The translations under genes and the position numbers were made by a program. Shown here in pieces: positions 7,845 to 16,928 of a stretch of 64,000 nucleotides of DNA (its first letter is position 1; each line of letters begins with the position of its first letter). The notes under the pieces were generated by a model. That model was not told the origin of the DNA, searched no databases, and was given only the letters and a program-made list of their open reading frames with translations. This DNA comes from JAVVSR01 sp036654095 (GTDB lineage Bacteria; Bacillota; Clostridia; Christensenellales; CAG-917), in assembly GCA_036654095.1 (NCBI GenBank), contig JAVVSR010000005.1, forward strand, positions 1 through 64,000, in the 5' to 3' direction.

Positions 7845-9059
7845 TTAGTTATTGCTGCGACTACGAATAAGTTTTAAAAATTCAGGAATATCTTTATCGC
7901 CCGTATCCATACGACTAGACACAACTTCTTCCCTACGCGCGCCACTCATAACCGGTTGGGGTTGAGGTTTAATATCTTGTTCAACTTTTTGCGAACGAAC
8001 TTCCTTCACTTCAGCAGTTTCGCTAACTACTTCGTTTTGACGAACTGAATTAAACGCGCTTGCATCAAACAATTTTGTATCCGCAGTAAAAGTAGGCACG
8101 TGATTGCGTTCAACCATACCGTTAAAACCAGTAGCAATGATAGTAACAATAACCTCATCCTTTAGTTCCTCATCGATACCTGCGCCAAAAATGATATTAG
8201 CATCTTCGTCAACGACATCTTGAATAAGTTTACTTGCCTCGGCAACTTCAGAAAGAGATAAGTCCAGACCACCGGTAACATTTAAGATAACGCCAGTCGC
8301 GCCCTCGATGCTTGTTTCAAGAAGCGGGCTTTGAACGGCTTGACGAACAGCTTCCAAAGTACGATTTTCGCCACTTCCGCAACCAATACCCATATGAGCT
8401 AAGCCCTTATTTGACATAACTGTACGAACGTCATTAAAATCCAAATTAATAAGAGCGGGGTTGACGATAAGGTCAGAAATGCCTTGAATACCTTGACGAA
8501 GAACGTCATCGGCAACCTGGAAAGCTTTAACAATAGGAGTACCCTTAGGAACAACGCTTAAAAGTTTTTCATTAGGGATAACAACAAGAGTATCAACAAA
8601 CTTGCGCAAGTTTTCGATGCCTTTTTCGGCATTTTCCATACGACGTTTGCCCTCGAAGTTAAAAGGTTTGGTAACAACTGCAACCGTTAAGATACCCATT
8701 TCACGAGCAAGGCCCGCAACGATAGGAGCAGCGCCAGTACCAGTGCCACCACCCATACCGCTAGTAATGAAAATAAGGTCATTATCTTTTAAAACTTCTT
8801 TAATTTCCTCAACACTTTCCTCTGCGGCCTTTTCGCCAATAGAAGGGTCGGCGCCTGCGCCTAAGCCCTTAGTAAGAGCCGCTCCGATTTGAATTTTCAA
8901 TTCAGCTTTCGACCTGATTAAAGTTTGATAATCTGTGTTCATCGCAACGAACTCTGCGCTTTTAATGCCAGCATCAATCATTCTATCAACGGCATTATTG
9001 CCACCACCGCCGATACCGATAACACGAATACGCGCAACATTTACTGGGGAACCATACAT
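7845..9059 (-). CDS. ftsZ: cell division protein FtsZ
   Basis: Tubulin-like GTPase that forms the division ring. The 404-aa protein has the N-terminal GTPase (GIGGGGNNAVDRM; signature GGGTGTGAAPIVA at ~105-117; T7-loop region NLDFNDVRTVM), a C-terminal GTPase-activating domain, a ~60-residue linker and the conserved terminal peptide DIPEFLKLIRSR. That peptide binds FtsA and SepF, both encoded in this window. It starts 4 nt after the ftsA stop and ends just before a strong terminator. Ordinary length, no anomalies. Confidence 0.98.
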   Translation of the reverse strand: MYGSPVNVARIRVIGIGGGGNNAVDRMIDAGIKSAEFVAMNTDYQTLIRSKAELKIQIGAALTKGLGAGADPSIGEKAAEESVEEIKEVLKDNDLIFITSGMGGGTGTGAAPIVAGLAREMGILTVAVVTKPFNFEGKRRMENAEKGIENLRKFVDTLVVIPNEKLLSVVPKGTPIVKAFQVADDVLRQGIQGISDLIVNPALINLDFNDVRTVMSNKGLAHMGIGCGSGENRTLEAVRQAVQSPLLETSIEGATGVILNVTGGLDLSLSEVAEASKLIQDVVDEDANIIFGAGIDEELKDEVIVTIIATGFNGMVERNHVPTFTADTKLFDASAFNSVRQNEVVSETAEVKEVRSQKVEQDIKPQPQPVMSGARREEVVSSRMDTGDKDIPEFLKLIRSRSNN

Positions 9060-9063
9060 AATT

Positions 9064-10245
9064 TTATCCTCCTAATTTAGAGATAAGTTTTTTTAATATA
9101 TTTGTAAATGCCGACTGACCATTGGCATTTAATTTTGATGCGATATCCAACAAACCGATAGAACTTGAGAATTGAGGCTTGTTAAACATAGGAACTGACG
9201 GAAATACAATTTCAATTTGCTTACCAAGTTTTGCGGCCATATATTCTTTTGCGCCACGAACTTGAGTTACGCCACCGCCAGTAAGATAAACCGTTGTATA
9301 TGGCGGACAATCAACACCTGACTGCAAAATACCTTCCTGAATAAAACCAACAATAGTATCAAGCCTGGCTTTGGTAACCTCATTGATATCATTGGCGCAG
9401 AGATGATATTTGCCACCCTCGCCTGCCTCATAGAAAGCATCCTCGGCATAGTTTAAAGATATATCGATTTTAGATTTAACTTCTTGCGCAATTTTAAATG
9501 GAACTTCAAACATCATTGCAATGTCACTTTCAATATGACCACCGCCCAAAGAAAATGAAGCCAAGTGAAGCAGTCCATCGCCCCGAACCACAGCTATACT
9601 GCTAGTAATATAACCTATATCAGCAAGCAAGGTTGGTTTGTTTCGAGTTGTTTCATCAAATAAACTCATTGTCTCTGCCCAAATTGCAGAAATATATTCG
9701 ATTTCTTTAAATTTAAGTTCGTGAGCAATTTCTTCAAACAAAGCCGTAAACGACCTTTCGCATAGAATATATGAAAGCAAACCCGTAAGTTTGTACGCCG
9801 AAAGCCCGCGAGGTTCAACATATCTTCTAGTAGAATCATCAAGAGTGTAGTAGATTGCCGAATAATTTATTGTTGAATACTTAGCGTGGTTGGCATATGT
9901 ATCGCCCTGTTCATACAAAGCCGAAATATCATCATCGCCTATGCGCGAAGCGCGCGCGCGCGATAAAATAACTTCTTTGCAAACTAATGCGCTAAATTCA
10001 CTTGGAACGCCAATGTACAATTTTTTGATTTTAGTGCCAGCATCAGCCTCGGCCATATTAACCGATTTTGCAACGGCAGTTTTTAAATCAGAAACGTTAA
10101 ACCACTCGCCGCCAACGAAACCGCTGTAACCGCAAGAGCCAACTCCCTTTATATTAAAAATACCTTTTGCTGTCTTTTCGCCAATTAGAACGATGACTTT
10201 TTTAGAGCCAATATCTAATATTGCGACATCATTTGCTTTTGACAT
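9064..10245 (-). CDS. ftsA: cell division protein FtsA
   Basis: Actin-like ATPase that anchors FtsZ to the membrane. It has an N-terminal phosphate-1 motif (AILDIGSKKVIVLIG), an SHS2-type 1C domain, the second phosphate loop (LLADIGYITSSIAVV) and the adenosine motif TGGGVTQVRG. The C-terminal amphipathic helix FTNILKKLISKLGG is the membrane-targeting sequence. The sequence is divergent but complete (393 aa). I use the ATG at 10245, 8 nt after AGAGG, not the TTG one codon upstream. A consensus promoter lies at 10274-10302, so ftsA-ftsZ form their own operon. Confidence 0.92.
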   Translation of the reverse strand: MSKANDVAILDIGSKKVIVLIGEKTAKGIFNIKGVGSCGYSGFVGGEWFNVSDLKTAVAKSVNMAEADAGTKIKKLYIGVPSEFSALVCKEVILSRARASRIGDDDISALYEQGDTYANHAKYSTINYSAIYYTLDDSTRRYVEPRGLSAYKLTGLLSYILCERSFTALFEEIAHELKFKEIEYISAIWAETMSLFDETTRNKPTLLADIGYITSSIAVVRGDGLLHLASFSLGGGHIESDIAMMFEVPFKIAQEVKSKIDISLNYAEDAFYEAGEGGKYHLCANDINEVTKARLDTIVGFIQEGILQSGVDCPPYTTVYLTGGGVTQVRGAKEYMAAKLGKQIEIVFPSVPMFNKPQFSSSIGLLDIASKLNANGQSAFTNILKKLISKLGG

Positions 10246-10273
10246 CAAACGAACCTCTTTGTTTATTACTTAT

Positions 10274-10302
10274 ATTATATACAATAATTTATCTACTGTC
10301 AA
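10274..10302 (-). promoter_or_regulatory. sigma-A promoter of ftsA-ftsZ
   Basis: Minus-strand TTGACA (10297-10302), a 17-bp spacer and TATAAT (10274-10279): a perfect match to the housekeeping consensus. It lies 28 nt from the ftsA ATG. Confidence 0.85.
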
Positions 10303-10503
10303 TACTATTTATATTATATTATATATATTATATAGAAAAAACACAAAAATTTGGTGTTTTCATAAAAAAACAGATGGTTCTTGATTGAAAATTAAAATTT
10401 TATTTGGATTTTTTGCAAATTTATAAGCAAAGAAAAAAGTAATGTATAATTATAATATTTTTTTGTTCATTTTATTATGTCGCGCGCCGATTATTTACAA
10501 GTT

Positions 10504-10538
10504 AAAAAAATAAATTAGCTTTGTTTTAAAGCTAATTT
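10504..10538 (-). terminator. intrinsic terminator after divIB
   Basis: AAATTAGCTTT (10512-10522) pairs with AAAGCTAATTT (10528-10538). On the minus strand a seven-T run follows. It isolates divIB from the ftsA promoter downstream. Confidence 0.8.
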
Positions 10539-10622
10539 ATCGTTGTTTTACATCAATAGTAATTATTTTATGGTACAAAAAAATTAATTTAAATCGCTAA
10601 TCTTCTACATATTCGACCCTAA

Positions 10623-11420
10623 CTAGTTGTCATTCCAAACAAACTTGCAAAGCGATGTATTGTAATAAGCGTATCCGCTTTTAATTTCAGGCGCAGTTTC
10701 GCTAAAACCTTTATACCACTCATACGACTTCATAACTCGCGCTGAAATTTCTTCAGATGTAAGTTCACCATTGCTTCCCAAAATAATATCAACTCCGCTA
10801 TTGGTCAAAATGTGTATCATCTGCCCTACAAACGATATTTTGGAAACAAAACTCGAAAATTCTTCAGAGTTAAGGCCTGCCTTCATAAAACTAACGGCAA
10901 TATTTTGTAAATAGTAAACTTCCTTTCCAAACTTAACGCTTAGTTCCTTCCCGACGGCTATGTTGTAATTACCAATTAACTGAAAACCCAAAACGGACGA
11001 AAGCCCCCGTGGAAGCTCGTCCTTTATTTCAAGAACAACCATTTCGCTGTCAACGATAGCATAATTAAAGTTTGATGATTGGTTTTGCTTAAACGGAATT
11101 GCTAAAACCGCAATGCGCCTTGAAGCGTGTATAACCACCTTGTTAGGGAAAATACGTTCAACTCCAAGAATTTTAACATTAGGGACTTTCGCTTGAATAT
11201 TTTTAACCATAGTGCTTTCGCTTACGGTAAAAACATTTTTGCCAATTTTCAAGCCCGAAGCACTTACAACAGACGCCGAAAGTTCTTGTTCCACCTTCTC
11301 GCTTTGAGGAAGGTCAAAATCAACATCAATGGTGTCAATGGTAAAAACTGTGCCGTTAAGTATTAATACCAGTGCGATTAAAGCGAAGCCGATAAACAAA
11401 ACGACTACTCTTTTATTCAT
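10623..11420 (-). CDS. divIB: cell division protein DivIB/FtsQ
   Basis: Bitopic divisome protein that works with FtsL and FtsI. The 265-aa protein has a very short cytoplasmic N-terminus (MNKR), one transmembrane helix (~5-24), a POTRA-like domain (FTIDTIDVDF ... RIFPNKVVIHASRR, ~26-103) and a beta domain (YAIVDSEMVVLEI ...). Identity rests on this architecture and on its position in the dcw cluster. The sequence is divergent. It is preceded by the 67-bp array rather than directly by murA, and ends at a terminator. SD AAAGGA. Confidence 0.8.
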   Translation of the reverse strand: MNKRVVVLFIGFALIALVLILNGTVFTIDTIDVDFDLPQSEKVEQELSASVVSASGLKIGKNVFTVSESTMVKNIQAKVPNVKILGVERIFPNKVVIHASRRIAVLAIPFKQNQSSNFNYAIVDSEMVVLEIKDELPRGLSSVLGFQLIGNYNIAVGKELSVKFGKEVYYLQNIAVSFMKAGLNSEEFSSFVSKISFVGQMIHILTNSGVDIILGSNGELTSEEISARVMKSYEWYKGFSETAPEIKSGYAYYNTSLCKFVWNDN

Positions 11421-11429
11421 ATTTTTATC

Positions 11430-11909
11430 CTTTTTAATGCTTATACTAACTTTGTGCTTTGCTTAGGTCAATTTCAAAACAACCTATAACTTAACCCTTT
11501 TTAATGCTTATACTAACTTTGCGCTTTGCTTAGGCCAATTTCAAAAACAACTTATAACTTAACCCTTTTAATGCTTATACTAACTTTGCGCTTTGCTTAG
11601 GTCAATTTCAAAAACAACTTATAACTTAACCCTTTTAATGCTCATACTAACTTTGCGCTTTGCTNNNNNNNNNNNNNNNNNNNNNNNNNNNNNNNNNNNN
11701 NNNNNNNNNNNNNNNNNNNNNNNNNNNNNNNNNNNNNNNNNNNNNNNNNNNNNNNNNNNNNNNNAACCCTTTTAATGCTCATACTAACTTTGCGCTTTGC
11801 TTAGGTCAATTTAAAAACAACTTATAACTTAACCCTTTTAATGCTCATACTAACTTTGCGCTTTGCTTAGGTCAATTTAAAAACACCTTATAACTTAACC
11901 CTTTTAATA
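11430..11909. repeat. 67-bp tandem repeat reaching into the murA stop; contains assembly gap
   Basis: AATGCTTATACTAACTTTGC-like units recur at 11436, 11503, 11570, 11637, 11774 and 11840 (66-67-bp steps). The true copy number is unknown because 100 N (11665-11764) interrupt the array. The last unit blends into the 3' end of murA: the sequence around its final codons and stop (TTATAACTTAACCCTTTTAA, 11888-11907) is part of every unit. Confidence 0.93.
11665..11764. other. assembly gap (100 N)
   Basis: Exactly 100 N inside the 67-bp array. The round length suggests a placeholder for a gap of unknown size. The flanks are repeat units in register, so the missing DNA is probably more of the same array. 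Confidence 0.95.
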
Positions 11910-13138
11910 TTTGCGCCAAGAGATGATAACATATTTTCAATGCGCTCATAGCCTCTATCAATATGATAAACGTCACCAACCGTCGTTTCGCCCCTCGCCT
12001 TTAACCCTGCCAAAACCATTGCCGCTCCACCACGAAGGTCGGTAGATAAAACTTCAGCGCCAAAAAGTTCCGTAACGCCACGTATAATTGCGATATCACC
12101 CCGAACGGTAATATCAGCGCCCATTCGTTTCAGTTCAGGCACGTGTTTAAACCGAGTTTCAAAAATATTTTCAATAATCAAACTAGTGCCTGTGGCAACC
12201 GTAGACAGCACCATCACTTGCGGTTGCATATCGGTAGGGAATGCAGGATAAGGCGACGTTTCAAAATCTTGTGCAAAATGTCGGCCATTACTAGTTATAT
12301 TTATTCTATCACAAAACAGACTAATGTTGCAAGCGGATTTAGTTAATTTTGATGTTAATGAGGCGACGTGTTCAGGAATTACATTTTCCAAGTCAACATC
12401 ACCGCCCGTAAGCGCAACCGCTGTAATCAAAGTACCCGCAACAATACGGTCAGGAATTGGCGTATGCTCGGTACCGTGCAAGTTATCAACTCCAGTTATT
12501 TCAATAACTGCGCTACCAGCGCCACGAATACGCGCGCCCATTTTCGTAAGCATATTTGAAAGGTCAATGATTTCGGGTTCTTTTGCAGCATTGCGAATGG
12601 TTGTTCTCCCTTCGGCAAGAACAGCAGCCATCATAAGGTTTTCAGTCGCGCCAACACTGCTTTTATCAAGTTGAATATCTGCGCCGCGAATTTTATTAGC
12701 CACGCAATTTAAGTATCCGCTTTGCTCGTCGATTTGTATGTTCAATTCGCGTAGGCCTCTAATATGTATATCGATTGGACGTATACCGATATCACAACCG
12801 CCTGGATATGCAACTCTTGCTCGTTTAGCGGTCGCAAGTATTGAGCCCAACAAAAAAATTGATGACCTAATACCCTTGGCTAATTCAGCGGGGATTTCAG
12901 TATTTTTAATACCGCCCCACGTTTCTATTCTGTTTCCGTCGCGAATGACGTTTACGCCTAATACCTTTAAAATTTCCAACATATTGGTGATGTCGGAAAT
13001 ATCGGGACAGTTTTTTAAAACAACTTTGTCCGTCGTTAAAATCGCGCCTGCAAGCAGAGGTAATATTGAGTTTTTAGCGCCTCCGACGCACGCAGTCCCG
13101 TAAAGCCTGTTTCCGCCTTGTATTACAAACTTTTCCAT
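11888..13138 (-). CDS. murA: UDP-N-acetylglucosamine 1-carboxyvinyltransferase MurA
   Basis: First committed step of peptidoglycan synthesis, adding enolpyruvate to UDP-GlcNAc. The 416-aa protein shows the conserved GGAKNSILPLLA (Lys-Asn of the active site, ~19-30) and YPGGCDIGIRPIDIH, whose Cys (~115) is the fosfomycin-reactive residue. The ending ERIENMLSSLGANIKRVKL is close to normal. It lies between ftsW and divIB, in the place often taken by murG/murC/murA in clostridial dcw clusters. Its last codons are part of the adjacent 67-bp tandem repeat. Confidence 0.97.
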   Translation of the reverse strand: MEKFVIQGGNRLYGTACVGGAKNSILPLLAGAILTTDKVVLKNCPDISDITNMLEILKVLGVNVIRDGNRIETWGGIKNTEIPAELAKGIRSSIFLLGSILATAKRARVAYPGGCDIGIRPIDIHIRGLRELNIQIDEQSGYLNCVANKIRGADIQLDKSSVGATENLMMAAVLAEGRTTIRNAAKEPEIIDLSNMLTKMGARIRGAGSAVIEITGVDNLHGTEHTPIPDRIVAGTLITAVALTGGDVDLENVIPEHVASLTSKLTKSACNISLFCDRINITSNGRHFAQDFETSPYPAFPTDMQPQVMVLSTVATGTSLIIENIFETRFKHVPELKRMGADITVRGDIAIIRGVTELFGAEVLSTDLRGGAAMVLAGLKARGETTVGDVYHIDRGYERIENMLSSLGANIKRVKL

Positions 13139-13477
13139 AGCGCCCCCGAATGATAATAATACATACTATGTCAAAGTACGCTTGCTACGTGATAATTTGA
13201 AATTTTAACATAAACTATTATTTCAAAATAAGTAAAGTTAATTTTATACAATTTTAATATTAAATTAATTAAAAATAGGCATAAATATCAATAAAACATT
13301 AAATATGTTAGTATTTTTGTAATAAAATAAAATTACATTATTTATTATATTTAGTTTTTTGTAATTTAATGTCATTATTACCACAATTATACCATATTTT
13401 TACCATATACTAAAAAATACAATTATAATGTAAATAAATTAAATATTAGCTTTATTTTGGCAATAAAACAATAAATA
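13139..13477. other. AT-rich intergenic region between ftsW and murA
   Basis: 339 nt of AT-rich sequence. A TTGACA occurs on the minus strand about 35 nt before murA, but no correctly spaced -10 is seen. No hairpin terminator for ftsW is convincing. No gene is visible, although murG or murC commonly sits here in relatives. Confidence 0.6.
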
Positions 13478-14614
13478 CTAATTATTTTTGTTGTTTTTAG
13501 GGTTTCTATTTATAACACCGTCTTTGTTTGAGCATTTCGCAAGCAATCCCGTCGCCAATAAAAAAGCGACAAGCGAACTTCCACCTGCGCTTACAAATGG
13601 TAGCGGCAGGCCTGTCGGCGGTATTGTTCCGCTAACTACCGCGATATTTACAACAGTTTGAATTGCAACTATCAACGTAATGCCTGATGACAAGTAACAT
13701 TTCAAACGCGTATCGGCAGAGGCTGAAATTTTAATTCCAAAGTAGATAAACGCAAAAAATATTGCCATTAAAAGCAAACATCCGAAATAACCCGTTTCCT
13801 CACCTATTATTGATAAAATAAAATCTGATTCGGAAAATGGTAAAAACAAATATTGTTGTCTACTATTTTGAAGCCCTACTCCAAAAAATCCACCGCTTCC
13901 TAAAGCGTAGTAACTTTGTATCAACTGATAACCTTCTGCCTGAGGTGTTTCCCACGGGTTAATAAAAGCAGTTAAACGTTTAAGCCGATATGGCTCAATA
14001 ATAATCATTACAGGTAGCGCAATTAATAATGGCGTCGCCATAATAATAAATCGTTTAAGTTTTACACCGCCGATAAACAACATCGCAAGCATTACTGCGC
14101 CAACACAAACTGTAATTGACATATTTGGTTCTAAAATAATAAGCAAACACATCATAAGCCCTGCGCCCAACACGACAATCATATATTTAAGTTTAGTCAT
14201 ATCCCTTTCGGACATATATGCCGCGATAAACATAACAAGTCCAAATTTAGCGTATTCCGACGGTTGAATGGTAAAAAAACCTAGATTAATCCACCGTTTT
14301 GCGCCATAGCTTTCGACGCCTAGTTTTGGAATAAATACCAAAACCAATATAATCAAGCTAACTAATAACGCAACATACTTATACTTTTTAATCCATTCGA
14401 TTTTGAAATAGCGCATTGAAAGCATACCAAAAACTCCAACAACGAGCGCAACTGCCTGCTTTTTTACATAAAAAAAACTGTCGCCAACTTGCAATTTTGC
14501 GCTGTAATTACTTGCGCTATAAATAAAAAGCAGCCCGATAAGCGACAATAACACAGCCAACGACATCACCACAACGCCAAAATAGTTTTCAGTTGCGCGC
14601 TTGCCCTCTTTCAT
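13478..14614 (-). CDS. ftsW: SEDS peptidoglycan glycosyltransferase FtsW
   Basis: Lipid II polymerase of the septum, partner of the class B PBP encoded at 18752-20659. The 378-aa protein has about ten hydrophobic segments and SEDS signatures: LLFIYSAS, GAKRWINLG, FTIQPSEYAKFGLVMFIA, the extracellular SESDFILSIIGEETGYFG loop and TGLPLPFVSAGGSSLVA near the C-terminus. The Asn/Lys-rich tail is cytoplasmic. The start codon overlaps the murD stop (ATGA), with GGAG upstream. FtsW rather than SpoVE or RodA is assigned from the dcw context. Confidence 0.92.
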   Translation of the reverse strand: MKEGKRATENYFGVVVMSLAVLLSLIGLLFIYSASNYSAKLQVGDSFFYVKKQAVALVVGVFGMLSMRYFKIEWIKKYKYVALLVSLIILVLVFIPKLGVESYGAKRWINLGFFTIQPSEYAKFGLVMFIAAYMSERDMTKLKYMIVVLGAGLMMCLLIILEPNMSITVCVGAVMLAMLFIGGVKLKRFIIMATPLLIALPVMIIIEPYRLKRLTAFINPWETPQAEGYQLIQSYYALGSGGFFGVGLQNSRQQYLFLPFSESDFILSIIGEETGYFGCLLLMAIFFAFIYFGIKISASADTRLKCYLSSGITLIVAIQTVVNIAVVSGTIPPTGLPLPFVSAGGSSLVAFLLATGLLAKCSNKDGVINRNPKNNKNN

Positions 14615-15927
14615 TTAAGCTCCGAAAATATCCGCGCAAACACTTCGCCGCGTTCACGATAGTCGCGATAGTTATCAAAAGATGCCGATGCCGGCGAAAA
14701 CAATACGTTACTTGCGTGTACGCAAGCGCTTTCCCTGACGCACTCCACAAGCGTACTTCTATATGAAATATTATAAAATCCTTGTGTAATTGCGCTTTCA
14801 ATAATTTTGGGCGAATTGCCACCAGTAACAAATATATGCACAATTTTTTTAGATATATTTTTAAAGAACTCGGCAAAGTTTTCGCCTTTTTCGCTTCCTC
14901 CCAAAATCAACACAGTATTTCCGTTCATACTTTCAATGCTTGCCTTTGTAGCGGCGATGTTTGTACCTTTACTGTCATTAAAAAAGCGTTTTCCCTGCTT
15001 TTCACCCAAATATTCATTTCGATATTTAGGCGCAATAAATGATTTTAAAACTACTCGGATAATTTCGGGCGCAACGCCATTTACGATAGACGCAACTACC
15101 GAAGCTAAAACATTTTCCATATTATGTCGACCTTTAAGCAAAACTTCGTCAACTTTTATGATAAATATTTTGCCTGTATCTTCAAAAAATATTTCGCCGT
15201 CCTCAATGTATGCGCCCCTAACCTTGCCTTCTGTGCTAAAATAAAATTTTTCTGACGTACACGCTAATGCTATTTGCTTAACTATTTCATCATCGGCGTT
15301 CAATATCGTAATGTCACGGTTAATTTGATTTTTAAATATTTTTGATTTTGCCGCTATGTATTCTTCAAAATTTTTATGACGGTCAAGATGGTCGGGCGCA
15401 ATATTTAATATTACCGATATATCGGGGCTAAAATATTTTGTGCTTTCTAACTGAAAACTGCTTACCTCTAGCACGGCGGTATCCGATTGCGACAACTCTA
15501 AAACCTTTTCCGAAAATGGTATGCCAATATTTCCAAGCGCATATGACGTGCGCCCCGAACGGTTTAAAATTTCATTTATTAAAAGCGTTGTTGTTGTTTT
15601 TCCATTAGTCCCCGTTATCGCAATCAAACCGCAATCACAAAAATTATATGCAAGCTCAAGTTCGCCCACAACCTGCTTTCCCGCAAGCCTTGCCTGCTCC
15701 AAAAGCGAATGATTGTACGGAACAGCAGGACTTATTACAATTAAATCCGCTTCGGTTATCGCGCACTTTAAATCGGAAACTATGCGCGCTCCAATAGGAA
15801 TATCACCATTTACTTCCTTATCGTCATAGATTAAAACTTTTGCGCCTTTTTTTAAAAGTAATTCGGTAGCGGCTCGGCCACTTTTGCTAAATCCATAAAC
15901 CAAAACACATTTTTTTTCAAACATCAT
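14611..15927 (-). CDS. murD: UDP-N-acetylmuramoylalanine--D-glutamate ligase MurD
   Basis: Cytosolic ligase adding D-Glu to UDP-MurNAc-L-Ala. The 438-aa protein has an N-terminal Rossmann domain (VLVYGFSKSGRAATELL), the Mur-ligase P-loop ITGTNGKTTTTLLI (~104-117), the NIAPDHLDRH metal-site motif and a C-terminal domain (LILGGSEKGENF). It overlaps both neighbours by 4 nt (mraY upstream, ftsW downstream), so it is translationally coupled. Two adjacent ATGs at 15927 and 15924 are both possible; GGAG spacing slightly favours the second. Confidence 0.96.
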   Translation of the reverse strand: MMFEKKCVLVYGFSKSGRAATELLLKKGAKVLIYDDKEVNGDIPIGARIVSDLKCAITEADLIVISPAVPYNHSLLEQARLAGKQVVGELELAYNFCDCGLIAITGTNGKTTTTLLINEILNRSGRTSYALGNIGIPFSEKVLELSQSDTAVLEVSSFQLESTKYFSPDISVILNIAPDHLDRHKNFEEYIAAKSKIFKNQINRDITILNADDEIVKQIALACTSEKFYFSTEGKVRGAYIEDGEIFFEDTGKIFIIKVDEVLLKGRHNMENVLASVVASIVNGVAPEIIRVVLKSFIAPKYRNEYLGEKQGKRFFNDSKGTNIAATKASIESMNGNTVLILGGSEKGENFAEFFKNISKKIVHIFVTGGNSPKIIESAITQGFYNISYRSTLVECVRESACVHASNVLFSPASASFDNYRDYRERGEVFARIFSELK

Positions 15928-16928
15928 ATTACTCCTGCAGAAATCAACGCTATGACCGCCGCTAACACCGTTACTATTGAATAAAACGCAACAATCTTGC
16001 TTTCGTGACAGCCTTTCTTTTCAAGATGGTGATGGTACGGCGACATCAAGAATATTCTTTTTTTAGTCAGCTTAAAATAAATAACCTGCATTACTACTGA
16101 TATGCAAGATACTACAAACATTATACCGACTGTCAAAATAATTAATGGATTTTTTGTAAAAACAGCAACCGTGACAACACTTCCACCGATAGCCAAACTG
16201 CCTGTATCGCCCATCATTATTTTTGCAGGATATGAATTTTGCCATAAAAAACCTAGCAACCCGCCTATAAGACAAGCTGTAAACACCGCTAGTCCTTTCA
16301 TTTCAGCATATTCTTGAGCTTGTCCAAAGTACTTAAATCCTTTTAATTGAAACAATATTATAATTAAAAATGTTAAAAAGTATACAATACTTACCGTCGT
16401 TGCAAGTCCGTCAAGTCCGTCGGTTAGGTTGACCGAATTTGTAACGGCAATATAAATAAATATTACAAACGGAATGTACCACCACTGCATTTCAAATATT
16501 TTATCGGTAAACGGCACGTTAATCGCGCTGCCAATAAACTGGTTTTTAAAGCAGAATATCGCAACTATTAAAGCAATACCAAATTGACCGATAACTTTTT
16601 GATATGCTCTTAGCCCCAAATTTTGCTTATGTTTTATTTTGATAAAGTCATCTAAAAAGCCAAGTACTGCATAACTGAACAGTATCGCAGCAGCGACAAG
16701 TGACAATTTTGAATATCCAAGTATCATAGTAACTACAATCGTTGGAAGCACAAACATAACTCCACCTATTGTCGGAGTACCCGTCTTGTAGCTATGCTGT
16801 TCGACGTAACCTAAAATAACTTGTCCAGCCTTTAGACGTTTCATAAGCTTTATCACAAGCGGAGCTACAATCATCGTAATAAAAAAAGTTAAAAATCCTG
16901 CTAACGCGATAAAAATGCTATCGTTCAC
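15924..16928 (-). CDS. mraY: phospho-N-acetylmuramoyl-pentapeptide-transferase MraY
   Basis: Integral membrane enzyme that makes lipid I from UDP-MurNAc-pentapeptide. The 334-aa protein with about ten transmembrane segments carries LDDFIKIKHKQNLGL (catalytic Asp pair), NSVNLTDGLDGLA and the PYHHHLEKKG loop. The GTG start overlaps the murE stop (GTGA) and follows AGGTG. In most dcw clusters murF precedes mraY; here murE abuts it directly. Confidence 0.97.
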   Translation of the reverse strand: MNDSIFIALAGFLTFFITMIVAPLVIKLMKRLKAGQVILGYVEQHSYKTGTPTIGGVMFVLPTIVVTMILGYSKLSLVAAAILFSYAVLGFLDDFIKIKHKQNLGLRAYQKVIGQFGIALIVAIFCFKNQFIGSAINVPFTDKIFEMQWWYIPFVIFIYIAVTNSVNLTDGLDGLATTVSIVYFLTFLIIILFQLKGFKYFGQAQEYAEMKGLAVFTACLIGGLLGFLWQNSYPAKIMMGDTGSLAIGGSVVTVAVFTKNPLIILTVGIMFVVSCISVVMQVIYFKLTKKRIFLMSPYHHHLEKKGCHESKIVAFYSIVTVLAAVIALISAGVI

